64,000 nt of DNA from Devosia geojensis. GTDB taxonomy: Bacteria; Pseudomonadota; Alphaproteobacteria; Rhizobiales; Devosiaceae. The translations under genes and the position numbers were made by a program. Below are positions 33,723 through 43,891 of this stretch, one piece after another (positions within the stretch are counted from its first letter, which is position 1; the number at the start of each line of letters is the position of its first letter). A model generated the notes under the pieces. That model worked only from the letters and a program-made list of their open reading frames with translations. It did not search any database and was not told where the DNA came from. Location: contig NZ_JZEX01000088.1 in NCBI RefSeq assembly GCF_000969415.1, positions 54,789 through 118,788 of the forward strand, read 5' to 3'.

Positions 33723-35090
33723 ATGCCGACACCCGCAACCATTGCCGTGATCGACATCGGCAAGACCAATGCCAAGGTGGTGTTGATCGACACGGCGAGC
33801 GCGACGCAAGTCGACGTGCTGTCGATGCCGAACACGCCGGTGGTCGACGGGCCCTACCCGCACGCGGATGTCGAGGGCTTGTGGGCGTTCATCCTCGCCT
33901 CCTTGAAGATGCTGCATGCCCGGCACGGGATTTCAGCCATCTCCATCACAACGCACGGCGCGACGGCGGCGCTGGTCGCCGGCGACGGGCTGGCGCTGCC
34001 GGTGCTCGACTACGAATATGCGGGCCCGGAGGAAACGGGCCTCGAGTACGGCAAGGTGCGTGCGGATTTTGCCGAGAGCTATTCGCCGCGCCTGCCCAAC
34101 GGGCTCAACCTCGGGGCGCAGATCTTCTGGCAGTCGCGCAAGTTTCCGGCAGAGTTCGGGCGGGCCGAGGCGATCCTCACCTATCCGCAATACTGGGCAT
34201 GGCGGCTGACGGGAATAAAGGCGAGCGAGGTGACCTCGCTCGGCTGCCATACCGACCTCTGGGCGCCGGACAAGGGCGATTTCTCCTCGCTCGTTGCGGC
34301 GCAGGGTTGGGGCAGGCTGTTTCCGGCGGTGAAGCCAGCGGCCTCCGCGCTGGGGCCGATCCTGCCGGAGATCGCCGCCGGGGCGGGGCTTAAGGCGGAT
34401 ACGCCGGTCGCCTGCGGCATCCACGATTCCAATGCATCGCTGCTGCCGCACCTCGGGCGGCACGAGACGCCGTTCACGGTGATCTCGACGGGCACCTGGA
34501 CCATCTGCATGACCGTGGGCGGAGCCACCACCGGGCTCGACCGCGAGCGCGACAGCCTCGCCAATGTCGATGCGTTCGGCCGGCCGGTGCCGACGGCGCG
34601 GTTCATGGGGGGAAGAGAGTTCGACACGCTGGCAGCGGGCGCGGGCGCGCCGAGCGAGGCTGAGCTCGACCGGGTGATCCGCGACCGAGTGCAAGTTCTG
34701 CCGACCTTCATTGCCGGCGTCGGCCCGTTCCCCAGGGGCCAGGGACGCTGGACGACGGCACCGGAAGGCCTGACCCCCGGCGAGCGGTATGCGGCGGCCT
34801 CACTCTACCTCGCGCTCGTCGCCGAGGCGGCGCTTTCGCTTTGCGGGACCGGCAAGCGGATCGTCATCGAAGGACCGCTGGCACGGAACGCGTTGTTCGG
34901 CGCGGCGTTGGCCCGGGTGACGGGCGTGCCGGTGACGGCCTCGGCCGACGCCACGGGCACCAGCCTCGGGGCGAGCCTGCTGCTGGCGCCTCTCGACGGA
35001 CGAGGCCATGAGCCGGGAGCGCTCATGCCCCTCGTCCATGATGGGTTCGCAGCCTATCGCGATGCCTGGAGGGCACGCGCCGGCACATAG
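33723..35090 (+). CDS. FGGY-family carbohydrate kinase
   Basis: 455-aa sugar kinase of the rhamnulokinase/fuculokinase/xylulokinase superfamily. The start at 33723 is chosen because GGAGGAGG lies 7 bp upstream. The phosphate-1 motif DIGKTNAKV is at residues 11-19; STGTWTICM near residue 258 is the second ATP-contacting region. It phosphorylates a ketose or polyol in the cytoplasm. It stands alone, with no other sugar gene of a recognisable pathway beside it, so the substrate is open. Confidence 0.86.
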   Translation: MPTPATIAVIDIGKTNAKVVLIDTASATQVDVLSMPNTPVVDGPYPHADVEGLWAFILASLKMLHARHGISAISITTHGATAALVAGDGLALPVLDYEYAGPEETGLEYGKVRADFAESYSPRLPNGLNLGAQIFWQSRKFPAEFGRAEAILTYPQYWAWRLTGIKASEVTSLGCHTDLWAPDKGDFSSLVAAQGWGRLFPAVKPAASALGPILPEIAAGAGLKADTPVACGIHDSNASLLPHLGRHETPFTVISTGTWTICMTVGGATTGLDRERDSLANVDAFGRPVPTARFMGGREFDTLAAGAGAPSEAELDRVIRDRVQVLPTFIAGVGPFPRGQGRWTTAPEGLTPGERYAAASLYLALVAEAALSLCGTGKRIVIEGPLARNALFGAALARVTGVPVTASADATGTSLGASLLLAPLDGRGHEPGALMPLVHDGFAAYRDAWRARAGT

Positions 35091-35161
35091 CTCGCCTGCG
35101 TTCACGGGGCTTGTGCGGACGACGCAATCCCTCCACTTGAGAGGGAGACAGGAGGCCTATC

Positions 35162-36460
35162 GTGACGACGCAGAAACACCGTGTGGTGATCGTCGGGGGC
35201 GGGTTCGGCGGCCTCTCGGCTGCAATGGAACTCAAGGGCGCCGATGTCGAGATCACCCTCGTCGACCGGCGCAACCACCACCTCTTCCAGCCGCTGCTCT
35301 ACCAGGTGGCGACGGCCGCCCTCTCCACCTCAGAAATCGCCTGGCCGATCCGCACGATCCTGCGCGACCGGCGCGAGGTGCGCACCATCCTCGGCACGGT
35401 GATGGACATCGACACCGGCGCACGGCAGGTACGGCTCGAGGACGGCACCGTCGTGCCCTATGACAGCCTGATCCTGGCGACCGGCGCGCGGCACGCCTAT
35501 TTCGGCCATGACGAGTGGGAGGCGGACGCGCCAGGCCTCAAGACGCTGGAGGACGCGACCACCATCCGCCGCAAGCTCCTCGAGGCCTTCGAGGCGGCCG
35601 AACGCACGCTCGACCCGCACCAGAGAGCGGCGCTGATGACCTTCGTCGTCATCGGCGCGGGACCGACCGGCGTGGAGCTGGCGGGCGCGATCAGCGAACT
35701 GGCGCGGGCGGCGCTGCGCGACGAGTTCCGCACCATCGATCCGCGCGAGGCCAGGGTCCATCTCATCGAGGGCGCCGACCGGGTGCTGCTCAACTTCGAC
35801 AAGGATCTCTCCGCCTACGCCGAAGAGGCGCTCAAGCGTCTCGGCGTCATCGTCGAGCTCGGCGAGAACGTCAGCGAGGTCGACAAGGACGGCGTGACCT
35901 ATGGCGGCAAGCGGCTCGAAGCCAAGACCGTGATCTGGGCTGCGGGCGTGCAGGCCTCACCCGTCGCCAAGTGGCTCGGCGCCGAGGCGGACAGGGCCGG
36001 ACGCATCAAGGTGGAGCCGGACCTTTCGGTGCCGGGAAACCCGGAGATCTTCGTCATCGGCGACGCAGCAACGATCGCGGCGCCAGACGGCAAGCCGGTG
36101 CCGGGCATCGGCGATGCGGCCAAGCAAGGCGGGCGGCATGCGGCCAAGGTCATCAAGGCGCGGCTCGCGGGTGACACGGCGCCGATGCCGTTCCGCTACA
36201 AGCACCTCGGCAGCCTTGCGACCATCGGCAAGCGGGCGGCGGTGATTGACTTCGGCTGGTTGAAGCTCAAGGGCCGGCTCGCCTGGTGGGTATGGGGACT
36301 TGCCCATATCTACTTTCTCATCGACGCCAAGAACCGTTTCTCGGTGGCGCTGAGCTGGCTGTGGATCTATCTCACCGGCCGCCGCAGCGCCCGGCTGATC
36401 ACGCAGGGACCGGCGGAGAAGGCGGCGCCGCTGAAGGAAGTGACGAAGGCGGAGGGCTAA
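35162..36460 (+). CDS. ndh: Type II NADH:quinone oxidoreductase
   Basis: 432-aa flavoprotein from GTG at 35162 (AGGAGG upstream). FAD motif GGGFGG at about residues 12-17, NADH motif VIGAGPTGVELAG near residue 162, FAD-binding GDAATI near residue 301. The C-terminal region with AWWVWGLAHIYFLI and a basic tail is the amphipathic membrane anchor of alphaproteobacterial NDH-2. It passes electrons from NADH to quinone without pumping protons. Its stop overlaps that of the convergent EamA gene by 4 bp. Confidence 0.9.
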   Translation: MTTQKHRVVIVGGGFGGLSAAMELKGADVEITLVDRRNHHLFQPLLYQVATAALSTSEIAWPIRTILRDRREVRTILGTVMDIDTGARQVRLEDGTVVPYDSLILATGARHAYFGHDEWEADAPGLKTLEDATTIRRKLLEAFEAAERTLDPHQRAALMTFVVIGAGPTGVELAGAISELARAALRDEFRTIDPREARVHLIEGADRVLLNFDKDLSAYAEEALKRLGVIVELGENVSEVDKDGVTYGGKRLEAKTVIWAAGVQASPVAKWLGAEADRAGRIKVEPDLSVPGNPEIFVIGDAATIAAPDGKPVPGIGDAAKQGGRHAAKVIKARLAGDTAPMPFRYKHLGSLATIGKRAAVIDFGWLKLKGRLAWWVWGLAHIYFLIDAKNRFSVALSWLWIYLTGRRSARLITQGPAEKAAPLKEVTKAEG

Positions 36461-37365
36461 CCCACCGGCTCCACCGCAGCCCGCGATAGCCTCTGTTCAC
36501 GCAGCCAGATGTAGAGGCCGGAGCCGATGACGATCGGCGCACCGATATAGAGCCAGATGTCGGGCGGCTGGTTGAAGATCAACCAGCTGGCGGCGGTCAG
36601 ATAGATGATCTGGAGGTAAGCGAAAGGCGCCAGCACCGTCGGGGAGGCGAAGCGGTGGGCGACGGTCGAGAGCTGGTGGCCGACATAGCCGGCGATGCCG
36701 ATGCCGACAAAGGCCAGCCAATCGACGGCGCGTGCGGGCCAGACCCAGTCGGCGAACGCGAGGGGCGCGAGAACGGCAGTGGCGAGAACGGCGCCGTAGA
36801 ACTGCTGGGTGGCGGCGGAGTCGACGCCGGCGAGGCGGCGGGTCCACAGGAAATAGAGCGCCGAGCAAACGGCGCCGGCGAGCGACAGGAACGCGGCCGG
36901 ATGGAAGGCCTCGGTACCGGGGCGCACGATGATGAGGATGCCGACGAATCCGACGGCGATGGCCGTCCAGCGCCGCCAGCCGACCTTCTCGCCGAGGAAG
37001 GGTACCGAGAGGGCGCAGATGATCAGCGGCATGGTGAAGAGGATGGAGCCGGTGACCGTCAGCGGCAGGTAGCGCACGGCCGTGAGGTTGCAGAGCGAGG
37101 AGCCGAGGAGCGCCATGGCGCGCAACACCTCGATCTTTAGGTTGCCGGAGCGCAGGAGGTCCATGCGGCGGGTCGGCAGGTAGACGGCCGAGACGATGCC
37201 GAGATGGATGGCATAGCGCGCGAAGACGATCTGCATCACCGGCAGGCCCGCAAGACCCAGCCACTTGGCCGAGGAGTCGATGGCGGTGAACATCAAATAG
37301 GCAAGCAGCACGAGGCCGATGCCCATCAGGCTGCGCTCCTCGACGGGCGCGACGGTGGGCTTCAT
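36457..37365 (-). CDS. EamA/DMT family transporter
   Basis: 302-aa inner-membrane protein with ten hydrophobic segments in two EamA repeats (about residues 14-145 and 155-290), a typical size for RhaT/YdcO-like drug/metabolite exporters. The first repeat holds YLMFTAIDSSAKWL, the second a GYVGHQLSTVAHRFASPT segment. Probably exports an amino acid or metabolite; cargo not predictable. Confidence 0.88.
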   Translation of the reverse strand: MKPTVAPVEERSLMGIGLVLLAYLMFTAIDSSAKWLGLAGLPVMQIVFARYAIHLGIVSAVYLPTRRMDLLRSGNLKIEVLRAMALLGSSLCNLTAVRYLPLTVTGSILFTMPLIICALSVPFLGEKVGWRRWTAIAVGFVGILIIVRPGTEAFHPAAFLSLAGAVCSALYFLWTRRLAGVDSAATQQFYGAVLATAVLAPLAFADWVWPARAVDWLAFVGIGIAGYVGHQLSTVAHRFASPTVLAPFAYLQIIYLTAASWLIFNQPPDIWLYIGAPIVIGSGLYIWLREQRLSRAAVEPVG

Positions 37366-37459
37366 TGGCGGTTCCGATACACCGCAGCAGGACGGGCGGC
37401 GTATCGGAGGGTTGAGGATCGGCGCATGAATGTCAATGCGGCTGACGTTTCATTCCGGC

Positions 37460-39964
37460 CTAGAAGGTTTGCGACAACTCGGAAATCCTGAGAGTCTCCG
37501 CCAACTCCTCCGCCGATACCCTCGCACCCAGGCGTGGAGTGAAGGTGAGGACGGTCTGACGACCGGGAAGCAGCGTGACGGCGTTATCCGAGAAATAGCC
37601 CGGCGCATCGACAGTGGCGGTGACGAAGAGGGCCGGCTTGTCGGTCTCGAGAGTCAGCACGGGGGTAGCTCCTGCTTGAGACCACTTGGCTGTGATCGTC
37701 GGGCGGACGAGCTCGTAGGCTTTGTAGGGCTTGGGGAAGTAATCGTTCTCGCCGATGAGGTTGCCGTCCTCGTCAGTCCAGGAGAAGAAGAGGAATTCAT
37801 CCTCCTCGAGCTTCTTGGCCTTGATGGTCGCCACCTCTTTGGCCGCATCAGGCCCGACCTTGGCCTTGCCCTCGGAGAGCGTACGGGCGCCGCCGCCGAC
37901 TTTCACCGCCTGCACCTCGAGGTGGATTTCGGCCTTGTCGGCGGTGTCGTTGATGGCCTTGAGGGCGATTTCGGTGGGCAGCGTTTCGACGGCGAGGCCG
38001 CGCGAGTTGGTGCGCACTTCAGAATTCTGCGGCACGGCGACGACGTTGATGGGCAGGAAGAAGCGCTTGGCCATGTAATGGAGCAGCTTCCACTGCCCTC
38101 CATAATCGAGGCTCGACCAACTGGCCACCGGCCAGATGTCGTTGATCTGCCAATAGAGCGTGCCCATGCAGCGCGGCTTGGTCGAGCGCCAGTATTCGAT
38201 GGCGGTCTTGATGGCGAGGCCCTGCTGCACCTGGGAGAGGAACACCATCTGCTCGAAGTCCCGCGGGAACCGGAAGTAGCGGCACATGGTCTCGAGGATG
38301 CGCGCGTTCCCGCCGTCGTTCCTCTGGTGGTTTTCCATCACCGGCGAGGACGGGTTGCGGTCCTTCTCCTCGGCGAAGGTCGCAACGACGTTCATCGAGG
38401 AGAAGGACTGGAAGCCGAACTCGGAGGCGAAGCGCGGATTGACCGTGCGGTAGGCCTCGAACGACTTGGCCGAGTGCCAGACGTCCCAGTAGTGGGTGTC
38501 GCCGCGCGTATCGGCATGCCAGCCGTCGGAGAAGTCGAGGTAGCCCATGGAGGGCGAGGACGGCCAGAAGCGGCGGCCGGGATCCTCGTCCTCGACGATG
38601 TTGCCGAGCATGGAATTGAGCCGGTCGTAGTTGGCAACATACCGCTCGGGCGCGGCGCGGGTCTCGGGATACCAGGAGAGCGAGCCGATGACCTCGTTGT
38701 CGCCGCACCAGAGCGCGATTGACGCGTGGTGGGAGAGGCGGCGGATCTGCTGGGTGATTTCGGTCCTGACGTTGTCGAGGAACTTGCGGTCCGACGGGTA
38801 GCTCATGCAGGCGAACATGAAATCGTGCCAGATGAGCAGGCCGAGCTCGTCGCAGAGCTCGTAGAAGAAGTCCGGCTCGTACTGGCCGCCGCCCCAGATG
38901 CGCAGCATGTTCATGTTGGCGGCCCTCGCGCTCTCGAGCAGGTCGCGGACGGCCGCCGGGGTGATACGCGAGGGGATGGCGTCGGCCGGGATCCAGTTGG
39001 CGCCCATCATGGTGATGTCGCGCCCGTTGATGCGGCACTTGAACGTGTGGTCGATCTCGTCGGGCTCGACCACCCATTCGAGCTTGCGCAGCCCGATCTT
39101 GCGGCGGATGACTTCGCCTTCGAGGCTGGTGACGAGCTCGTAGAGCGGCTGCTCGCCCTGCCCCGCCGGCCACCAGAGCCGCGGCTCCTTGATGGTGACG
39201 TTGTGGGTGAAGACGTTCTCGCCTTTGTTGACCGCCACCTTGTCGGTGATGGTCTGGCCGTCGATCTCGTGCTGAAGTTCCACCTCACCATGAGCAAAGG
39301 CGAAAAGACGAGTCTTCAGAGTCAGTTCGACGGAGTTCTTGCCATGGGCCTGCTCCACCTCGACGCTCTCCTGCCGGGCGAGGCGGGACTTGCGGATGCT
39401 CATGGTGCCATAGACGCCGGTCGGCATCAGGCAGATGCCCCAATCCCATCCAGCGTGGCAGGCGGCCTTGCGCACGAAGTTCATGTGCACGCCTTCGAGC
39501 CCGTTGGTCTGGTAGTTCTTGGTGAAGGGTATGGGGAACGGATGCGCCTCGGCGCGGGCCCTGGCCACATCGCGGGTGACGGCGAAATCGATCTTCAAGT
39601 GATTGTCGCCCTCGCGCACCTTGCCGGTAACGTCGATGTCGTAGCGCACGAATGAATTGTCGGCTTCGAGGATTGGCTCGCCGTTGAGGGAAACGGTCGC
39701 GATGCAGTCGATTTCGGAGAGGGTCAGCGTCAGGTAGCCGTCGATGTCGGCGGCCGACGCCTCGAAGGTGCGCTCGACGGTCCAGGGCGTGTGGTTGACC
39801 CACATCACCGCCTTCTCGTTCTCGCCGAAATAGGGATCGGGGATGATGTCGGCGGCAAGGAGGGCGGTGTGCACGTCGCCAGGGAGCGCGATGGATGTCT
39901 TCACATCCTTGGCCGTCGAGGACAGCTGGAAGGTGCCGCTCAGGTCGAGCGCGGAATAGGTCAT
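37460..39964 (-). CDS. Glycoside hydrolase family 2 beta-mannosidase
   Basis: 834-aa GH2 enzyme, the normal size for beta-mannosidase. The start at 39964 has GGAGGAG upstream. N-terminal jelly-roll (about 1-185), immunoglobulin-like domain (about 190-290), TIM barrel with acid/base E423 in WCGDNE and nucleophile E514 in SEFGFQ, then C-terminal beta domains. No signal peptide, so it acts on imported mannosides or mannobiose. It stands alone, on the opposite strand to the downstream methyltransferase-like gene. Confidence 0.92.
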   Translation of the reverse strand: MTYSALDLSGTFQLSSTAKDVKTSIALPGDVHTALLAADIIPDPYFGENEKAVMWVNHTPWTVERTFEASAADIDGYLTLTLSEIDCIATVSLNGEPILEADNSFVRYDIDVTGKVREGDNHLKIDFAVTRDVARARAEAHPFPIPFTKNYQTNGLEGVHMNFVRKAACHAGWDWGICLMPTGVYGTMSIRKSRLARQESVEVEQAHGKNSVELTLKTRLFAFAHGEVELQHEIDGQTITDKVAVNKGENVFTHNVTIKEPRLWWPAGQGEQPLYELVTSLEGEVIRRKIGLRKLEWVVEPDEIDHTFKCRINGRDITMMGANWIPADAIPSRITPAAVRDLLESARAANMNMLRIWGGGQYEPDFFYELCDELGLLIWHDFMFACMSYPSDRKFLDNVRTEITQQIRRLSHHASIALWCGDNEVIGSLSWYPETRAAPERYVANYDRLNSMLGNIVEDEDPGRRFWPSSPSMGYLDFSDGWHADTRGDTHYWDVWHSAKSFEAYRTVNPRFASEFGFQSFSSMNVVATFAEEKDRNPSSPVMENHQRNDGGNARILETMCRYFRFPRDFEQMVFLSQVQQGLAIKTAIEYWRSTKPRCMGTLYWQINDIWPVASWSSLDYGGQWKLLHYMAKRFFLPINVVAVPQNSEVRTNSRGLAVETLPTEIALKAINDTADKAEIHLEVQAVKVGGGARTLSEGKAKVGPDAAKEVATIKAKKLEEDEFLFFSWTDEDGNLIGENDYFPKPYKAYELVRPTITAKWSQAGATPVLTLETDKPALFVTATVDAPGYFSDNAVTLLPGRQTVLTFTPRLGARVSAEELAETLRISELSQTF

Positions 39965-40193
39965 TTGTCTCCTCCGGGACGCCGGCGGAGGCACGCGCCG
40001 GCTGGACTGTCGTGGCGGGACGCCGGAGTGGCGAAAGGAGGACCGGCAGGGTCCTGCAATCGATTTCGCCGGCGCTTTGCGCCATTCTTAGTGGGAGTCC
40101 TGCCGGATGCCAATGGCCTGCGGGAGGCAAGCGGCGCAGCTTGCGGGCGAGGCTGCGGCTTCCCAGATTCAACGGGAATGGAGGGAGGAACCC

Positions 40194-40670
40194 ATGACTG
40201 ACATCGACAATGGACCACAACTGCCGGTGCTGCCGCCGGTGCTCCTGCTCGGGGCCCTGGCCGTCGCCATAGTGCTCGACTGGATACCATTGCATTTCCT
40301 CGCTGCGCCCGTCGGGCTCAACCTGCAGACGGTCGCCGGGCTAGTGCTCGTAGTCGGCGGCATCTGGCTTGCCCGCAGCGCCATGATGCTGTTCCACCGC
40401 GAGGGCACCAACGTCATCCCGACCCAGCCGGCGCTGAAGGTGGTGACGGGCGGCCCCTACCGGTACACCCGCAATCCGATGTATCTCGGCATGGTGATGC
40501 TGCTGCTTGGCCTCAGCCTCGTCTTCTCGCTCGAATGGGGCGTGATCCTGACGCCGGTCCTCTGGCTGGTGTTCGACCAGGTGATCGTTGCGCGGGAGGA
40601 AAGGTATCTCACGGCCAAGTTCGGCGACGAATACCGGACGCTGCTGACGCGGACGCGGCGCTGGCTTTAA
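40194..40670 (+). CDS. Isoprenylcysteine carboxyl methyltransferase/PEMT-like membrane protein
   Basis: 158-aa integral membrane protein. The start at 40194 has GGGAGGAA upstream. Four or so helices and the C-terminal signature GPYRYTRNPMYLG followed by EERYLTAKFGDEY are hallmarks of the ICMT/phospholipid-methyltransferase fold, where this segment binds SAM. Bacterial members are mostly uncharacterised methyltransferases. No operon partner. Confidence 0.85.
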   Translation: MTDIDNGPQLPVLPPVLLLGALAVAIVLDWIPLHFLAAPVGLNLQTVAGLVLVVGGIWLARSAMMLFHREGTNVIPTQPALKVVTGGPYRYTRNPMYLGMVMLLLGLSLVFSLEWGVILTPVLWLVFDQVIVAREERYLTAKFGDEYRTLLTRTRRWL

Positions 40671-40718
40671 GAAAGGCACCTGCTTTCCACACTACCGGCT
40701 GCGGCTGTGAACGAGCGT

Positions 40719-40865
40719 TAGGTTGTGTGGACATTTAGGTGATGGCGGCCTGCAAAGGGCGGTTTTCTGCGCTTGCCGTGCTCACGTACCCGAACGTACG
40801 CTGCGCGCCGGTTCTCAAAAACCACCCTTTTCGGCTCACCCTGACCTAACTGTCCACACAACCTA
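40719..40865. repeat. 147-bp MITE-like palindromic element
   Basis: Terminal inverted repeats of 24 bp (40719-40742 and 40842-40865) start TAGGTTGTGTGGACA and match at 22 of 24 positions. The interior is itself an imperfect palindrome (AAAGGGCGGTTTT against AAAACCACCCTTT) with a CGTAC-CCGAA-CGTAC centre. No coding capacity. Size and structure fit a non-autonomous mobile element or a large palindromic repeat; no target duplication is evident by eye. Confidence 0.65.
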
Positions 40866-40885
40866 GCACACCACCTTCTTGCCGC

Positions 40886-40915
40886 TTGACATGTGACCAT
40901 TTAGTCACCTATTAT
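40886..40915 (+). promoter_or_regulatory. Promoter and operator of the ArsR-SRPBCC gene
   Basis: TTGACA (40886-40891) and TATTAT (40910-40915) are separated by 18 bp. The spacer holds GTGAC-N6-GTCAC (40893-40897 and 40904-40908), a perfect inverted repeat of ArsR type. The expected transcript start, 6-7 bp after the -10, falls at or next to the GTG start codon at 40923. Confidence 0.7.
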
Positions 40916-40922
40916 CCTTGCC

Positions 40923-41666
40923 GTGGATGCGATCTTCAAAGCGCTCAGTGATCCGACCCGGCGTGGCCTACTGGACTCGCTTCGCGGTAAGGACGGACAG
41001 ACCCTGACCGAGCTCGAAGCGGGGCTCGGAATGACGCGCTTTGGGGTGATGAAGCACCTGGCCGTGCTCGAGGAGGCGAACCTCGTCGTCACGCGCAAGG
41101 CCGGGCGTTTCAAGCACCACTACCTCAACCCGGCCCCGATCCAGGAGGTCGCGGACCGATGGATAGCGCCCTACGCAAAGCCGGCGGCGCGGTTCGCGAT
41201 GGATCTGAAGGCTACATTGGAAGGACCCACTGCGATGACCGAACGCCCGACCTTCGTGCTCGAGACATTCATCAGGACGACGCCGGAAAAGCTCTGGGAA
41301 GCCCTGGTCAACCCCGAGAAGACCCAGCTCTACTACTACGGCTCGACCTTGAAGAGCGACCTCAAGCCTGGCAGCCCCTTCCAGTATTTCCGGGACGGCG
41401 AGCTGCTGCTCGACGGCGAACTCGTCGAGATCGAGCCCAACAGGAAGCTGGTGAGCACGTTCCTGCCCAACTGGGGCGAAAGCAAGGGGGCAACGCGCGT
41501 CACCTTTTCCATCGAGCCTGCGGGGGACGTCTGCAAGTTCACCATCACCCACCACGACATCGACAAAGCGCCCCCGGGCGTCACGAGCGGCTGGGCCCAG
41601 ATCGCCTCTTCGCTCAAGAGCCTGCTGGAGACGGGCGAGGCTATCGCCTATCCGCGGACCATGTGA
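40923..41666 (+). CDS. ArsR-family HTH fused to SRPBCC (AHSA1-like) domain
   Basis: 247-aa fusion. Residues 1-95 are an ArsR/SmtB winged helix (KALSDPTRRGLLDSL, recognition region TRFGVMKHLAVLEEANLVV); residues 105-240 are an SRPBCC/AHSA1 ligand-binding domain starting LETFIRTTPEKLWEALVNPEKTQLYY-like. There are no cysteine metal sites, so the ligand is probably a hydrophobic molecule bound by the SRPBCC cavity. GTG at 40923 is the only start that keeps the HTH complete, and the promoter position implies a leaderless transcript. Likely autorepressor; targets beyond itself are unknown. Confidence 0.88.
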   Translation: MDAIFKALSDPTRRGLLDSLRGKDGQTLTELEAGLGMTRFGVMKHLAVLEEANLVVTRKAGRFKHHYLNPAPIQEVADRWIAPYAKPAARFAMDLKATLEGPTAMTERPTFVLETFIRTTPEKLWEALVNPEKTQLYYYGSTLKSDLKPGSPFQYFRDGELLLDGELVEIEPNRKLVSTFLPNWGESKGATRVTFSIEPAGDVCKFTITHHDIDKAPPGVTSGWAQIASSLKSLLETGEAIAYPRTM

Positions 41667-41680
41667 CGGCAAGACCAACG

Positions 41681-41704
41681 CGGCGTGGCAAGGCAGCCAC
41701 GCCG
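41681..41704. terminator. Bidirectional terminator hairpin
   Basis: A perfect 9-bp stem, CGGCGTGGC (41681-41689) and GCCACGCCG (41696-41704), lies between the convergent ArsR-SRPBCC and ABC exporter genes. Confidence 0.65.
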
Positions 41705-41708
41705 TATC

Positions 41709-43583
41709 CTACTGCGCCGCGTTCGCCTGGGGGTCGAGAAAGCCGCCGGACTGGCGCTCCCAGAGGTTCGCATAATGGCCGCCGCGCTCGAGGAGCTCGG
41801 CGTGGGTGCCCTCCTCCACGATGCGGCCCTTGTCGAGGATGATCAGCCGGTCCATGGCGGCGATGGTCGAGAGGCGGTGGGCGATGGCGAGCACGGTCTT
41901 GCCGGCCATCAGCCGCTCGAGCTGGCTCTGGATGGCCGCCTCCACCTCGCTGTCGAGGGCGGAGGTCGCCTCGTCGAGGACGAGGATCGGTGCGTTCTTC
42001 AGCAGCACCCGGGCGATGGCGACGCGCTGGCGCTGGCCGCCGGAGAGCTTGACGCCCCGCTCGCCCACATGCGCGTCGTAGCCGGTGCGGCCGCGATAGT
42101 CGACGAGGTCGGAAATGAACTCATGCGCCTCGGCGAGCCCGGCGGCGCCCATGATGTCCTCTTCGCTCGCGTCCTGCCGGCCGTAGGCGAGATTGGCGCG
42201 CACCGACCGGTGAAGGAGCGCGGTATCCTGCGTGACGACGCCGATATTGGCGCGCAGCGACTCCTGCGTGACTTTGGCGATGTCCTGCCCGTCGATGGTG
42301 ATGCGGCCGCCCTCGAGATCGTAGAAGCGCAGGAGGAGGTTGACCAGCGTCGACTTGCCGGCGCCGGAACGCCCGACGAGGCCGACCCGCTCGCCCGGAG
42401 CGATGACAAGGTCGAGATTGTCGATAACGCCGCTCTCGCGCCCGTAGTGGAAGGAGACGTTGTCAAAGCGCACCTCGCCCTTGGTGATCTTCAATGGCGT
42501 GGCGTCGGGCGCGTCGACCAGGCGCAGGGGCTGCGAGATCAGCTCGGCGGCATTCTGCGCCACACCGAAATTGCGCATCAGGGCGTTGAGCTGGTTCATC
42601 ATGCGCCCGAGGAGCATGTTGAGGCGCAGGAGCAGGCCGAGGGTGAAGGCGACGCCGCCCACCGAGACGACGTTCATGGTCCACAGATGCACCGAGAGCC
42701 AGGCGATGGCGGCGATCATCACGCCCGAGAGCATGGCCATGCTGGCCCGGACGGAGGTAACGGTGCGGGCCAGGAGCCGCAGCGCTTCGAGGAAGCGGTC
42801 GAAGCCGGTGCGCGCATAGCGGTCGTCGGTGTCGGCGTTGCCGAAGAGCTTCAAGGTGAGGATGTTGGAGTAGCTGTCGACGATGCGCCCGTTGAGAGCC
42901 GAGGCGGTCTCGGCAGTCGCCGCCGCATAGCCGCGCATGCGCGGCACGTAGAAGCGTGCCAGCACGAAGAACAGCACGACCCAGAGCGCCACCAGCGCGG
43001 CGAGGCGCCAGTCGAGCTGGGCGACGAGGATGAGGGTGGTCAGGGTATAGACGACCATGAACCAGACGACCTGCACGATGCCGACGACGAAATCGCCGAC
43101 CGCGCCGCCCGATTGCCAGACCTTCTGGGCGATGGAGCCGGCGAAATCGTTCTGGAAGAAGGAGAGGCTCTGGCGCACGACATGCGCGTAGGATTGCCAG
43201 CGCACGAGGTTGTAGAAGCCGAGATTGACGGTCTGCTCCTCGACCAGCGCCGAGGCCCAGGTGACGACGAAGCGGATGAGGACGACCGTCACCAGCATGA
43301 ATGTCAGTTCGCCGCCATGCGCAGAAATCAGCCCCGACCAGCCTTCCGCCTGCGCCGAGCTGTCGAGGAGATCGACGAGGCGGCCGACGAAATAGAAGAG
43401 CCCGGCCTCGACGAGGGCCACGGCGCCGCCCAGCGCCAGCATGACGAGGAACGGGCCTTTGGCCTGCCGGATGTAGAACCAGAAATAGGCCAGCGGCTCC
43501 TTGGGTGGCTTGAGATCGCCCGTCTTACCGAACGGGTCGATCCAGGACTCGAAGGCGGTGTTGATGCGGTCGATGAGCTTCAT
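41709..43583 (-). CDS. ABC exporter, fused permease/ATPase (copy 1 of 3)
   Basis: 624-aa half-transporter of the MsbA/ABCB type: six-helix membrane domain (about residues 45-345) and ATPase domain (about 370-605). Walker A GRSGAGKST, signature [14 protein letters not shown], Walker B ILVLDEATSALD, switch histidine in AIAHRLST; all catalytic residues are present, so a homodimer can be active. It is the leftmost of three tandem paralogues on the minus strand, each about 620 aa. Substrate unknown; lipid, glycan or drug export are options. Confidence 0.9.
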   Translation of the reverse strand: MKLIDRINTAFESWIDPFGKTGDLKPPKEPLAYFWFYIRQAKGPFLVMLALGGAVALVEAGLFYFVGRLVDLLDSSAQAEGWSGLISAHGGELTFMLVTVVLIRFVVTWASALVEEQTVNLGFYNLVRWQSYAHVVRQSLSFFQNDFAGSIAQKVWQSGGAVGDFVVGIVQVVWFMVVYTLTTLILVAQLDWRLAALVALWVVLFFVLARFYVPRMRGYAAATAETASALNGRIVDSYSNILTLKLFGNADTDDRYARTGFDRFLEALRLLARTVTSVRASMAMLSGVMIAAIAWLSVHLWTMNVVSVGGVAFTLGLLLRLNMLLGRMMNQLNALMRNFGVAQNAAELISQPLRLVDAPDATPLKITKGEVRFDNVSFHYGRESGVIDNLDLVIAPGERVGLVGRSGAGKSTLVNLLLRFYDLEGGRITIDGQDIAKVTQESLRANIGVVTQDTALLHRSVRANLAYGRQDASEEDIMGAAGLAEAHEFISDLVDYRGRTGYDAHVGERGVKLSGGQRQRVAIARVLLKNAPILVLDEATSALDSEVEAAIQSQLERLMAGKTVLAIAHRLSTIAAMDRLIILDKGRIVEEGTHAELLERGGHYANLWERQSGGFLDPQANAAQ

Positions 43584-43702
43584 GGGCGACTCTTCATGGG
43601 AGCGCAGTGTCGCGCCGGGAGGCCCGCGGGTCTAGGGGTTTGGCAACGAAAGTTGATGAGGAGGTTCAGAATTTTTGGCACAGGTTCTGTTCCACCTCCG
43701 AT

Positions 43703-43853
43703 GTCATCCCGGCGAAAGCCGGGACCCAGTAAACGACGCCGCTACGGCTCTTGCTCTCCAGGTCACACCACCCACCGGGTCCCGCAGGAGTGGAAGCGTC
43801 GAGAAAAATCGCCACGCCTGCGTTTACTGGTTCCCGGCTTTCGCCGGGATGAC
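43703..43853. repeat. Palindromic repeat element with 33-bp inverted ends
   Basis: GTCATCCCGGCGAAAGCCGG begins a 33-bp arm at 43703-43735 that recurs inverted at 43821-43853 with one mismatch. Each arm also folds by itself through CCCGGC-GAAA-GCCGGG. Related units occur at 51217-51430, and a diverged form at 58422-58516. This is the pattern of dispersed intergenic mosaic elements of Rhizobiales. Confidence 0.75.
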
Positions 43854-43891
43854 AGCCGAGGGGGTGGGGCATCCTGCCTCGCCAGAACAAG

